From the NCBI GenBank assembly GCA_047967505.1, contig CM106538.1: a stretch of DNA of 64,000 bases; one strand, given 5' to 3'. The DNA comes from Dipteris shenzhenensis (lineage: Eukaryota; Polypodiophyta; Polypodiopsida; Gleicheniales). Shown here in pieces: positions 46,701 to 58,259 of the stretch. Both the position numbers and the translations under genes were made by a program. The number at the start of each line of letters is the position of its first letter. The first letter of the stretch is position 1. The notes beneath the pieces are model-generated. The model was not told the origin of the DNA. It saw only the letters and a list, made by a program, of their open reading frames with translations, and did not search any database.

Positions 46701-47150
46701 GTTGTTTCAAGGATCCAAATTTGCTCAACAAAGTTTTTATGCTATATGAATTGCAAAATGATGCTCGAGACCAAACTCTAGTTAAATCCTTAAAATTAGG
46801 TAGCACTTAAAATATTCCATATAAATAATATATCTACTTATATTTATTTAATGTAGAAAGTTTTTGATTCACCAATTTAATGACAATAGGTTCACTTTGT
46901 AGGATCTTTTATCAATATCATCCACTTTTAGGTAGCATGCTTTACACATTGTCAAGGACACAAACATTTTATGCAATTCTCCCAAAGCTAAGGAGCCATA
47001 TTATCTCTAAGTAGTATTGAAAAACTAAAAAGTTGATGTAGAATGAGCAGTAATTCACACACTCTATCAAATTTTGATCCCAAATGAAGCATGTCATCAC
47101 ATAAAAGCTCATAAATATCCAATATTCATGGGGATTGTGATTTTCATGAT
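43781..47150. other. Unassigned
   Basis: A 124-codon minus-strand frame at 44716-45090 and shorter frames near 45950-46244 resemble nothing I recognise. There is a short direct duplication (ATTAATGTGGTCTACTTCAC) near 45831-45892. Confidence 0.35.
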
Positions 47151-48350
47151 ATTAATAAATGGTCTTCTCGTACACATTGTGAGCTCGAGTACCACTTGGG
47201 ATATGTTGGTGATAGTGCTCACATGTGGACTTAGCTCCTAAAGCCGCCACCACCTAGCAACATGTAGCGTCAAACCACCCCTACAAGGTCTTAGGGAGAA
47301 TGAATTGAAAGCTCAAATTTATCTGCACTGGGATGCATAGTCCCACAAAGTCAATCCCTCATTTTTCAAATCGGTTATTTGCTACTATTACTGTTTGGGG
47401 GTCAAAACCTTTGTGTTAGGGTTTGGCATACATCCCTTTTTTCACATGCTCATATGTGTCCTTGCATTGTGATGGTGGTCCACCAATATCCTACCACCCA
47501 AGAGGATTTTTCTTATTGTAGTTCACTAGCAAAGCATCCACCGCCCATGCCCTCTCAAAAGTCTTAGACAGTTTGTATGATCTCATGTAGCATGATGTTC
47601 TTCTCAACGTTAGGTCTTAGATATCCAATGATGTCTACATGCCATTCGAGCACATCATCTATTTGGAACAAGGTAGCATTGGGTAAGTCATATTCTAGTC
47701 TAGCTAGCTCTTTTGATATGGTCACACTTGACCTCACACTTGACCTGCTCTAATGTAGTGTTGCAATCCCTTTTGCACTAGTATTTTTAAATTAAAAAAT
47801 TACAAAATAGAAGCCAATATTTATCCTACCTATGGTGCATGTCCAATTAAAGGTGATAACAAGGCTTGATTGGTCAATATAGAATACAAAGTCAATGGAC
47901 AATATATAATGTTTAAATTTCTTTAGATTGTAGACCATTACTAGCGCTTCATTTTTGTGGTGGTGTGGGTGACTTTTGCATCATTTAGCTATTTGTTAGA
48001 AAATAGACTGGGTAGTCCTTCTTCTATTCACCGGCCTAGCATAGTATTCTCTTAATTGCATATTTGGAACTGTAAGTGTTTTCATGAGTTAAATCTCCCA
48101 ATTTGGGGCTATTAGAATGGGGGCTGTGATTTATCTCCACATGAGGGTTTCACATGCATGCCGACATTATACTGTCTGTAGAAATTCCACCAATAGCTTG
48201 GAGGAAGGCCTTCCAATAAAGGCCTCACATTATTCTATCCATACGAATGTGACCAATAGCTTATATCCAATACTTTATAATCATGGCATACCTGAGAGTG
48301 ACTCTTCAACTGTGTCTTCCATAACCCATAAATACTTGCATTAGGAAAAA
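47150..48350 (-). pseudogene. Ty3/gypsy RNase H and integrase relic
   Basis: Across shifting minus-strand frames the RNase H end appears first: a degraded TDH-type block near 47870, then SLVITPLIGHAP-like and ILVQKG text near 47790. The zinc-binding part of integrase follows at 47400-47560, with KDTYEHVKKGMYAKP in place of the usual C-x2-C block. Then comes RFEK-stop-GIDFVG at 47341-47374, the start of the integrase core that in plant Ty3 elements normally reads (F)EKWG-x-DF-x-GP. The rest of the core is lost. It is a separate and more decayed copy than the pol at 2900-5352. Confidence 0.6.
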
Positions 48351-48372
48351 GGGGAATTCATTTTGGGACCTT

Positions 48373-48804
48373 TTGGCCAAAATGAAAAATCCCTCCACCA
48401 ATCACAAGAGGGCCAACTTAATGTTGGAAAAATTAAGAAAATACCAAATAATTTCACATAATAAGAGAAAGAAACAAAACTTTACGGATGTACAGCTGTA
48501 TAAACCTAAGAAGGAGTCATTTTCAAAAAAGATCACGGACTCAAATGTGATTTCCCTCCTAAACTATTTTTCCCAATTCTACAAATCAAAGATTCAAATG
48601 TTCTTTCTCGAGTCTAGGATTCTCTTGCTTTTCCTCCTAGTTCTCCTGCTTGCACTTTCCATCCATGGCAATAGGCAACCTAGGGTGTCTTTCTTGCCTA
48701 AACGGACTTTGTTGCTTGCATTCTTGCTTTTCCTCCTAGTTCTCTCGCTTGCATTTCACCCATTTGCAAGTTTGGTTCTCTTTCACAAACCTGCATGTCA
48801 ATAG
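48373..48804 (+). other. Unrecognised 143-codon frame with duplicated Leu-rich segment
   Basis: The DNA near 48620-48660 and 48715-48755 (CTTGCTTTTCCTCCTAGTTC in both) is a diverged direct repeat. It gives two hydrophobic segments, LLLFLLVLLLALS and LLAFLLFLLVLSLAF. These could be membrane helices if the frame were expressed, but there is no family match and no supporting context. I treat it as probably non-coding. Confidence 0.2.
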
Positions 48805-49268
48805 GCAACCCAGGGAATCCCAATGCGAATCGGTGTGTAACTCATAATGTAGAAGACCTTGACATAAGGGTGAGAGTTGTTTGTCGATGACCTATAACAT
48901 GCATATCATCTATAGAGCTTGCCAATAGGGTGAATGCAGATGGTCGCTGGCAAAATATGGTTTTGTCGAAAGGAAATTGGGTGCTAATGTAGCCAACGAG
49001 GAGGAAAAAATCACGGTCAAATAATATATTTTTGGCCTCTTGGAAAGGTAGGGTCAAAGATTTCAAAACAATAGATGGTAAGAAACGTATTAAGGAAATA
49101 CTAGTCAAGCATGCATATATGTACAATGAACTTGTGCTGTGTGATTATCCTGATTATCTTCCACAGCACAGGCCCAATTATGAGTTTTAAACTTTGAATT
49201 TTGAAACATTGCTACTTTCTATGTAAACTAAAACATGTTTTGGTTTTCAATTTTGTATCTATCATCAT

Positions 49269-50960
49269 GTGATGAATGGCAACCAATGGAGTGCATTTTG
49301 GGATTATTGGTATGTCTTACATGGAGCAATAGGAGAATTACAATGTCAAGGTAGATTTGTAACTCAATCAGTTCAGACAGGTACCTTCTTCTATGACGAT
49401 TTTTATGAATTGTTGGACAAAGCAAACCCTCATGATGTGTTTTGGAAAAAGATATTTTGCCAATATGATAGATTGGCCAATGCCTCATAATAGTGTGACA
49501 GAGACATACAGAGCCAAGCTATTTGTAGAAGTTCAACGATCTTTACGTCCAGGAATTGCTACAAGAATTGTAAAAATAATGTATGCATGCCAATCATTGT
49601 TTTTGTTGACCTGTCTAAGTATCCAGGTGTGCAAAACAATGCTCACCTATAGAGCAGCTGGAATTTCTCCTTGACTACATCTATCACCTCCTCTTCATCC
49701 TTCTTCTCTGATACTTCCTTCTCCTCTTGGAGTTCCTCTTTATCCTGCTCTTCTAGCTCTTGATCCCAGGGCCTCTCCTTTGCTTCCTCATCCTCTTGCA
49801 TCTCCAAGCCTTCCTTAGTGTCTCCAAGCCTCCCTTAGTGTCAACCTGGTGATAGTTCAAGTACAGTACAAACACCAAACATTCCTCCAGAAGGTGGAAC
49901 TTTTTAATGTTCACTTTGTATTAACATGCTTTGGTAAGCGGTCATATTTTTTCATAAATTGAAGTCCTTAGCTTGTTATCTATCACTAAATCCTTGATGT
50001 GGATGTAATACTTATTTGCAGTACAAACCATGCCCTCCATGCTGGGCATTGCACTTATGAAGGAAGTCAAAAAGCAGTTCATCACATGATTTGCTTTCTT
50101 CTCTTGACTTGGAACCTTCCAAGGACATGTGATGATGTCCTTTCCTTGGAGAAAGCTGCTCCACTTGACCTTGTGGCACTAAGGTCAGATACACTGAACG
50201 GGCCAATAAGTATTGAAGGCTTTGACATTGAAAGCTACATCCATGCTTTGCCATTGCTTCCCACTTTCCAAATTGGAGATATAGAGTATATTATTCTTCA
50301 TGACATTTAAGTAATATTTGACTTTAGGGAGGATTACGCATTGGCAATGATTACCCAAGCCTGCCATTTGCATTCTAAGACTATTGCGGAGGATGACCCT
50401 TTCCATGACATGGAAGACAAATTCAACTCACATGAATGTCTATCCATGTGTTTTGAAGAAACACAGAAATGTATGGGAGACTATGACATCGATAACGAGA
50501 CATTCATGAAGATTCAAAGAGACCTTAAGTTTGAACAGATTAAAAAAAGGGAGGAGGAGAAAAGAAGACCAAAAGATATCGTAGAGAGAAGCATCTTCCT
50601 TTGGAAGGACATGGATCTAGAGGCAAATGAGAATATGAAGCTGAGTAATCTTGTCTTTTGGTATCTCTGCTCTCATTTGATTTGAGTAACTCATTTTCAT
50701 TTAAGTGATCTTGTCTTTGATATCTATGTTCTCATGTTGCCTTTAATAGAAAGCTCGTTTTGATTTGTTTTGTGTAGTTGTATGTTGAAGATGATTCCTT
50801 CCTTGCAAGGTCTGGTGGGAGTAGGGAGAGAGGTCTTGGCCAGCTTGCTAGACTCTCTCACTATATCAAGATGCTCTCTTCTGCAAAAATATTAATTTAT
50901 CACTGGAATTTTAAGCAAGGATGGAAAGATAGCTATTTAATTCTTCAAAGATTTGTCAGA
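49269..50960 (+). pseudogene. Unclassified multi-segment coding relic
   Basis: Protein-like text runs in pieces on the plus strand: an aromatic-rich segment at 49269-49490 (QWSAFWDYWYVLHGAIGE), LRPGIATRIVKIMYACQ near 49540-49590, then 50200-50310 (IEGFDIESYIHALPLLP) and 50341-50640. The last is a charged, probably helical segment with HSKTIAEDDPFHDMED and KKREEEKRRPKDIVER. A consensus-like acceptor, TTTTGTGTAG, precedes YVEDDSFLARSGG at 50778. This suggests an intron-containing gene now broken. It converges on the minus-strand relic at 51678-54240. Family and function unknown. Confidence 0.4.
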
Positions 50961-51677
50961 GTTTTTGGGAGGTGATCAAATCAACCAGTAGAAGGACAAG
51001 ATAATTCTTGTAAAAAAAATCTATACTTACAATATTTTTGGTTACTATCCTGGCAAGATCTATTCTAGGGCAAGATATTATCTTACTTACACTGCCTATG
51101 CCCTTGAAAGTGGCATTAGAAGCCCTCTCAACTTGGATGTTCATGGAAAACACAATCTTCTTAGGTTTAGAGAGCCAGCTTTGGCACATGAATCCATTTA
51201 ACATGAAGAAGACAATCCAATTCAACAGTAAGAGAGGAAGCATTCAAAAGATGAAAAGGTAGAGGTGCAAGGTAGTCCCCTTGATGAGGTTTTAAAAGAT
51301 GTCACCAATTAAACTTGCAAGGAGGGACTTGACTCTTAACTAGAGAAAAATTAGTTAAGTACAGTGCAAAACTTGCATCATAGAGTCACTATTTTGACTA
51401 TAGTGAGTGTACATTGTATTGTTAGTAAGTTTTCAAACTATTGCAAAGTGTAGCTACTGATTTTGAATCCTATATCATCAATGACCATTGATAGTAGTTG
51501 TATTGAATTTCAAACACTTGCATCATATAGCCATTGATTCAGTCTAGGGACTTAAATGTACAGGTATTGAATTTGCAAATTTTGCATAAGGTAGTCACAC
51601 TCTATTGAATTGTACATTGTACATTTTGTTACAAAGTTTTTAAACTCTATCTATCCACTTGTGCTTCACAAAAGTCT

Positions 51678-54240
51678 TTAAATGTCTCCATTCGCATGTC
51701 TTTGTGCAACCGTTGAGTTATCTAGGATTTTCCTTCTTCTTTCTTTTTGGGCCATCTTGAATGCTAGTTTGACTTGTGATGTCGTCACATTTTTCTTACA
51801 TTGCAACCTTTGTAGCATACCTCGATAGAACCATTAGAAAACTTCTTTGAGTTTGTTTGCCTTCTATGCTCCTCCGAAATGTTGTGTATGTCGGAAAAAT
51901 GTATTTCATGCTGTGTAATGAGACTTATCCATTCCTTGAGTGGACCAAATTGCAAGGCATCCATATTTTTTGACAGAATATAGAAGATGGTTGTAAATAA
52001 GAATGCATTTGCAATAAACAAGAAGTCACATTGTGTTGTTAGAAGATAGTATAAGGAAATGCCAATAAGAAAAGAATGAAATTTTATTGCCATGTAATGT
52101 TGTAAGCTATCCAAGCTTCTTTCATTGATTTTCCAAAAGTCTTGAGTTCCTGTTCCAATGCACGGTGGTCATACTTGGTCCAAGTCTATTTGTCAAAAAG
52201 TATGAAAAGCTTGTCTAAGGATTTCCATACTTCTACTGTAATAGTTCATGCAATTTTGTATGCTTTATGATCTTTGATTGCATTGTGTACGTGCCTCCAA
52301 ATCCATACTACACTCTTAAAACACGACTTGATTGTTGTCTGCCTAGTTTTCTTTTGCTCTATGATGGCTGTGATAAAAACCTTCTAGATTTCTCTCCACC
52401 AATAGATGGCTTGATGGGCACTTTCATTCCATTTTTTGATTTTTAAAGATCGCTTGTGATATGAATATATCCTCCATGGCGACCAATGTCCGACAATATA
52501 TTTTCCATTGCTTGAAGTGCCTCCTTCCTACTCTTTTTAGGATGAAGCTTCCACGCAAAACTAATGTGTAACTTTTCAATGATCCGACATAAAGCGTGTA
52601 ATGTGCATATACGTACATTGCATAAGGGGATATCAAGAATGGCTTTGAAATTTGGGTCAACCTTATCTCTGTTAGGTGCTTTCCTCCACCATTTAAGATC
52701 CATGATATGTTGGCTCCTTGTAGTAAAGGCATGGATATTTTGAATTACCTCCTTTGCCTATGTTGAACATACACTTGAGGATCTTAAGGTCACCTGTTGT
52801 ATGCCAATCAACTTGAAAATCACCTTTGCCATCAATGTGTAGATATCCTCCTTGAACTTGATCTTTAATCATTGCAGGTATTTCTGTGTGGCGGAATATC
52901 CAATCAAGAGTTTGGTGGTCCTCTTTCTTAACCTACCATTGAAAATGCAATTGAAGAACCAAACATTAATAAATAAATTATACTTCTCAAAAACCACTTT
53001 CAATCCAAGTGTGTGCTTACCTCAAATGCACTTAGCCACCAAATGTTCTTTTTTGATTGCACATTGAAGTGTTTTGCGTTTGCTATTTTAATTGAGGGAT
53101 CAACAGCTCGATTCATTAGAGTGATGGTCACTCATTCAATCTTTTTCTCCTTGACAATTTCACATTTGTCCAGCTTTATAACAAATTTCACAAGTCCTTG
53201 GCACTCTTCAAATGTCATACCATAAAACTCAACCATTCTCCTTTGCATGTGTTGAAGATTGACAAAAATATTTTTTAAAGAATTATATACAGTGGTTCCC
53301 TTGTAACTTTCATACACTCCTCCAATATGCATACAATTTCCAATATAATCACCTACTTGTTGGTTGAGTAGGCCTCTTAATTTCCACACTTCTGCAGGCT
53401 TTGGTGAGAGCACACATTTTATTTTCTGATCTTTCAAGGTTGTTGATATTGCATTGAAAATGGAAGTGTAATCTTTTCCTCTCACTTTACTCTCATTGAG
53501 TGCCCCTTGGATTATGTTCACATCAACTTTGATGCTATCTACAAACTACTGCACAACATTGTGTTTGATTGCTTTAAACTTTTTCTCCTCTGGCATACTT
53601 TTTGCAATTATAGCTGATAGTAAACCTTTCATTTGTTTTACTGGAGGGGCATTCAGATCAACATTGCTCAAGAATTTTCCTACAACAAACACAAACAAAA
53701 GAGTTGTTCTAAGCTCAATTACCATTATCATCGAGTAAGCATTGTCTTTGTGTTGCATTCAAAATCATAAAAGCAAAAGGAAACTTACCTTGCTTCCTAA
53801 ACTCTATGCTTGCATCCTCTACTGCCAACTTTTAGTTTTGCAAGGTTGTGATTTGAGTCTATCTCCTAAGGGTGTGGCTTTTGTTCTGGATTTCCTCAAC
53901 ATCTCCTTTGTCTTTGTGTGTTCTTCAGTTTCTTTCTATATTTGCTCTTTCAATTTAGAGCTTTTTGATAGCTGTTACAATTTCATTGCCATCTCTTGTT
54001 GGTATAGGCCTTTGTACATTTTCACATGAGCAGATTGAGTTTTGACATATCCAAGTAGGCCCTTATGCCATCACCCACAAACTTCAATAGAGTTGTTGTC
54101 GGATTGAAAAATGGAGGAATAGACTTTTTGATTGGACATTTTGGGTAAATGCCTCCATCACACCATAAATTGATATGCTATAAGCCTTCTATCCTCATGT
54201 TCTCTCTTTGCGCGCGCACCTACTTGAAGACCCTTCTGTC
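51678..54240 (-). pseudogene. Decayed multi-exon gene of an unfamiliar conserved family
   Basis: Right to left: an N-terminal text FFNPTTTLLKFVGDGIRAYL, a coiled-coil-like segment, and an exon ending at 53789 with donor AAG|GTAAGT. After a 109-bp intron (53680-53788, acceptor TTGTTGTAG) comes an exon at 53679-53021, ending GAG|GTAAGC. An 88-bp intron (52933-53020) follows, then a third coding stretch to a stop at 51678. Exon 3 has GGYLHIDGKGDFQVDWH, GDLKILKCM, NSKYPCLYYK, NVRICTLHALCRIIEKL, EAWIAYNIT and QGMDKSHYTA with NTFFRHTQH, ending Lys/Arg-rich. At least two frameshifts and several stops break it. Two stops fit CAG-to-TAG (53546) and CGA-to-TGA (53132). From memory, large uncharacterised proteins of animals and fungi share GD-x-KFL, YxCxWC, LHLLLRI and QQGxEK-like blocks. 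A transposon-encoded origin is my inference. Confidence 0.65.
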
Positions 54241-54429
54241 ATTTTTTCATAGGTGCATACTCTTCTTCTAAATCAATATGGAGATGGTAAAGTCTCTTCT
54301 TGTTGGATTGTTCTTCATTGGCATGGTTGCATGTTGCCATTTTTTTGAGCAATGTTATCCCATTGCTTCACACCCTTGTCAGCTTTTTATTAAACAAAGT
54401 GTTAGCAATGGTCTTTTTTCCACAAAAAA

Positions 54430-54652
54430 TTCATCTTAATCTTATGTGGGGATGTTTATAAATTGGAAAAGAAAAGATCCTTAAAGGTTAGTTATGAAAT
54501 TTTGACCACGAAATCTTGCAGCCTACATAAGTGAACAACGACAAGTCCATGCCTACCACCATAAGTTCATGTTTATCTTTCGTGTGGATGTTTTAAATTT
54601 TGAAAAACAAAAATTCTTAAACATGAATTATGGGATCATGGCATGGAAATCT
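54430..54652. repeat. Diverged direct repeat beside the unfamiliar gene relic
   Basis: Two stretches about 125 bp apart share the order (A)TTCATxTTxATCTT, GTGG(G)GATGTTT, AAATTxxGAAAA, CTTAAA and GAAATCT with many differences. They lie to the right of the relic that ends near 54240. They could be subterminal repeats of an element, but no terminal inverted repeat was found. Confidence 0.4.
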
Positions 54653-54719
54653 ACTGCTTGCATGAGTCAGAACTGGGTGAGATCCCCTGTAAAGAGAGTA
54701 TATGATAGGATCCTTTAAT

Positions 54720-55480
54720 GGCAGTTCATTTTTGTAGATTTTGGAGCAAAAAAAAAAGAGGAAATTGCAAATTTCTTACAAGTACCCAAAATGAGTTCCC
54801 TTTTTCCCTAATGTACACCTTTAGTATTGAGACGAGGTGGCAAATACATGATTCTCTCTTTTGTGTCCATGTTAATTGCAATCCCATGTTTAGAGATTAT
54901 GTGTCCAAAGACAACTCCATGTATGATTTCAAGTGGTTCACGGATTTGTTATAGTCTTTACATTTTATCAATACTTCCTCAATTGGTCTACCTACTTGAA
55001 TGCCTAGATAAGTCATCTCCAAAAAGACTTCTTTGATTTCATTGAGGGATGCCTTGTGTACGTGACCCAATCTAACGTGGTCAAGGCATTGCATTACTTG
55101 AATGGCATGAATTTCTTTGTAAATATTCAAAATTCCAATGCAAACACTACCTTTGCTTGATCTTCTAGGGCTACTTGCACTGTATTGTGACCACTAATCC
55201 TATCCAAGAATCTGTAAACTATTAGTTCTACTACCGTTTCGAAGATCATTTCTTTTATCTATAGGGGATAGTAATCTCTGACTATGGTAGCATTTACATC
55301 TTTGAGATTCACACATATTCTTAGCTTCTTTTTCTTCTTAGATACAATGCAAGTCTGGGACATAGAATCAGCCTCTAACAATTTATGTTGCTCTTCACAT
55401 ACCACAATCCCATATCTTGGGTTTGTCTATCATTAGCACTTGGAGAATTGCCAAGTCATTTTTGTGGCTTTGACTTTCCG
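54720..55480 (-). pseudogene. Ty3/gypsy reverse transcriptase relic
   Basis: Shifting minus-strand frames read a degraded KLRMCV-D-DLN-type block near 55280-55330 (KNMCESQRCK). Next come LLSPIDKR near 55250 and text where FLDG-x-SGYNQ is expected. Then, at 54897-55130, come LGIQVGRPIEEVLIKCKDYN and VNHLKSYMELS, which sit where the post-active-site EEH...CR-x-Y-x-x-S-L-N-P-x-K block belongs. It is highly decayed, and the DD motif is not preserved. Confidence 0.5.
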
Positions 55481-56017
55481 ATGTGGCATTGCTAGCATTT
55501 GTTGCCAAACTCTACACCAGAACTTTCAATTATACCCTCTTTTGGATAAATTGCCGATCCAATGTTGGTCATGAATATTGGGACAATTGAATTTGTGTCC
55601 TCATCCCAAAGCAATGGCTCTAGCTACATGATTTGTACATCCAGTTTTGGCAGCATAGACTATATAGGCTTGCCATTGTCATTTGTGGGAAAACACTTGT
55701 TTATAATTATTGATGTCACTCTAGTGTCACTTTGTATAGGCTTAAGTTCCTTCATGGTCATAGAATGCACGTCTGTCACATGGCTATGGTAGATGTGGTA
55801 GCATCAATATGTTGGGGTATGCCTTCAATTGGACACTGAACCAACCAGTAGGACATAAGTAAAATCTTTATCCCTGGAGTAAAGGGCAAGCCACTGAGAG
55901 AATGCTGGAATTTTTAGACCAAAAACATTGAACCTGGCATGTACTGGGGGGTCTAGACAAGCAGTTTGACCGTGTGTTTTGAAGGCTTGGTTTACACCTT
56001 ATAATGAGGTGGAATTG

Positions 56018-56377
56018 CTACATATAGGTGGCCCACTTGACATGCTCAAGTTGCCAATGCAACTCTTGAGTGTTCAGATATTTCAAAGGCTGATTGATCA
56101 GTAAAAGGGTAACGACCTCTTTACCAAGTGCATGCTGCTGGACCATTACTGTCTTCCAAAGGGGAGAATCACAATTCATGAAGCCCTTGCCTTGTTCTAA
56201 AAAATATCTTCCATGTGTCATCATCCTTGATCTTGACTTGATGGTATCCACTTTTGAGTTGAAGATGCTAGCTCCTTGCAATTGATCCAAGAGATCATCA
56301 TTCTTGGAAAGAGATATACTAACCATAATGTGCACTTTGATGAAAACACTCATTGAAAGATGCTCTCCTGAACCCAA
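56018..56377 (-). pseudogene. Probable Ty3/gypsy pol fragment
   Basis: One 119-codon minus-strand frame contains DDLLDQLQGASIF, which resembles the Ty3 RT block IDDLLDQLxGAxxFSKIDL. It ends with NQPLKYLNTQELHWQLEHVKW, which resembles the RNase H block HQPLKYLxxQxxLxxRQxRW. The two blocks are much closer than normal, so a large internal deletion is implied if the reading is right. Weak but consistent in strand with the relic to its left. Confidence 0.45.
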
Positions 56378-56379
56378 AT

Positions 56380-57305
56380 TGATGGATTGAATAGAAGAAT
56401 AGGCAAGAAATGCAACACTATTACTTAAGAAAGGGAATGGAGGGAGGAAAACCTCAATATAGGCTAGAACTCAACTATGGGTGGCAACCTAGGTGAACAC
56501 AGACGAGTTATACACCACAATGACTCATCTATTATAGTAGGATCTCTAAGGATGACATAGCCAAATAGTAGAATAGCTCCAATACATAAAAACCTAGGGG
56601 ATATGAATAAAAGATGGCAATGTTGCCTTATTAAAATTGCAAGTACTATGAAATCATGGACCCAATGATGGATCCACATCAGGATGATAAGGCCATCTCA
56701 TACCAATATGTAGAGGATGGCATGTGAAGAACTTTGAGTGAGTCCAATAACTCAGCTCTTGTACGACCATCCACAATGGAAAAAGATTAACCATGTGCTT
56801 TATGTTGCAAGGGTATGGTCACATTTCATATGTCAGTCCTATCACCAAACTTTATAGACATGTCTTCAACGTCTCCTTCTATTGTGGGATGCTTTCTACA
56901 TATTAAATTCATCCTTTGAGAATTTCCCATGGTGTAGGAGAGTTTCTTAGTAGGATTCCATTCAAGGATGATACTAGGCAACTAACTAACATGGCTAAGG
57001 TAACTCTTCGAGTTGGTGCTATGTACACTAGGGTCCATCACCCTTTGGTTGGGTGGAGGGGTTCAAGCACTATTTCTATGCTTGGTGGTAGTAGTTCCTT
57101 GGCATCCTCCTCTACTTTTCTATCTTACCTTAAACTATACTTGTTCTCTTTTCACCATTGTCTTAATGCTTGGTATTTGTCTTTCTTTGGTTTAGCATTT
57201 GGGTGGGCTTCACCTTCACCTTTCAACTCAATGTTAGGAGTTTATGTTCTTACTCTTTTCTAATTTCTTGGGGATGGTTGAATGGAGAAGAAAAGGGATG
57301 ATTTA
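56380..57305. other. Unassigned
   Basis: A 115-codon plus-strand frame at 56916-57263 is unrecognised. No repeat structure is seen. Confidence 0.35.
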
Positions 57306-57309
57306 ATAA

Positions 57310-57710
57310 AATTGAGATGATAAGTACTTTAGGGGTAGTGGTAACAAATAGTAGGGGGGGATAAGGACTAGTAGACTTGTCATAAGGAATACTAGGAGGG
57401 GGATCAGAAATAGTTGAGTGATAAGGAATAGTAGGAGGGGGATCAGAAATAGTTGAGTGATAAGGAATAGTATAGTCATGATGAGGAATAGTAGGAGGAG
57501 GTAAAGGAATAGTAGAGTGGTGATGAGGATTAGTAGAGAGGTGGTAAGGGATAGTAGGGGGGGATGAGGACGAGTAGAGAGTTGATAAGGATTAGTAGAT
57601 TGTTAGATTGGTTGTAAGGAATACAAGGTAGGGGATAAGGATTTGTGCAGAGGGCGGCAAGGAATTTAAGGAAGGGAACAAGGAATTTCAGAAGGGTGTT
57701 AAGTGATCAT
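57310..57710 (+). repeat. Purine-rich minisatellite of GATAAGGAATAGTAGG-like units
   Basis: Variable units built from (T)GATAAGGAATAGTAGGAGG and GATGAGGATTAGTAGAG repeat over about 400 bp, with almost no C on the plus strand. A clean pair, 57382-57420 and 57421-57459, has a 39-bp period. Many units contain GATAAG, the core bound by GATA factors, but this is probably compositional. Confidence 0.85.
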
Positions 57711-57720
57711 AAGGATTTGT

Positions 57721-57835
57721 GGTTGGTATACAACATCTCTCATCAGCTCTAATTTGTGATGGGTGTGTTGAAATCTTGTGGTTGGTATGCAACATCCCTA
57801 ATCAACTCTAAATTTTGATGGGTGTGTTGAAATCC
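57721..57835. repeat. Two-copy tandem duplication, period 59 bp
   Basis: GGTTGGTAT(A/G)CAACATC followed by GATGGGTGTGTTGAAATC occurs twice with about nine differences. Confidence 0.9.
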
Positions 57836-58064
57836 CAAGGTGGTCACTATGTAAAAATCTGCTCAGTTCAAACTTCTGAGTCTATTCATCGAGTCAGCCT
57901 AGAGATACCTATAGTGAGCATATCATTGTTGCATGCACAACTAAGGTTGTTTATACATGATCCTTAGTTAGTAAACACCCTAAGCTTGCCAGCCCCAGCT
58001 CCCTTCATGTTCTACTTATACATCAAAGAATTTCACACAAGGCATGTTAGATGAGAGGCTATAA

Positions 58065-58250
58065 GTGCCATGCCCCCATCCATCGAATGATCATCCACCA
58101 AGCCATACCATGTGGAAAATTTCATCTGTCTCATAAACACATGCACCTTATCCATTTAGTGCCATGTCCCCATCCATCGAATGACCATCCAGGTCATACA
58201 ATGTGGTTTTATTCAAAAATTTCCTCCATCTCATAAACACGTGCATCTTA
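58065..58250. repeat. Two-copy direct duplication, offset ~94 bp
   Basis: GTGCCATG(C/T)CCCCATCCAT with the following ATGACCATCCA and CTCATAAACAC(A/G)TGCA words appear twice with small indels. Confidence 0.85.
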
Positions 58251-58259
58251 TCCTCAACT

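Noticed and set aside
48373-48804. Small membrane protein with two hydrophobic helices
   Set aside because: The two Leu-rich segments arise from a direct DNA repeat; no family match or neighbouring gene features support expression.
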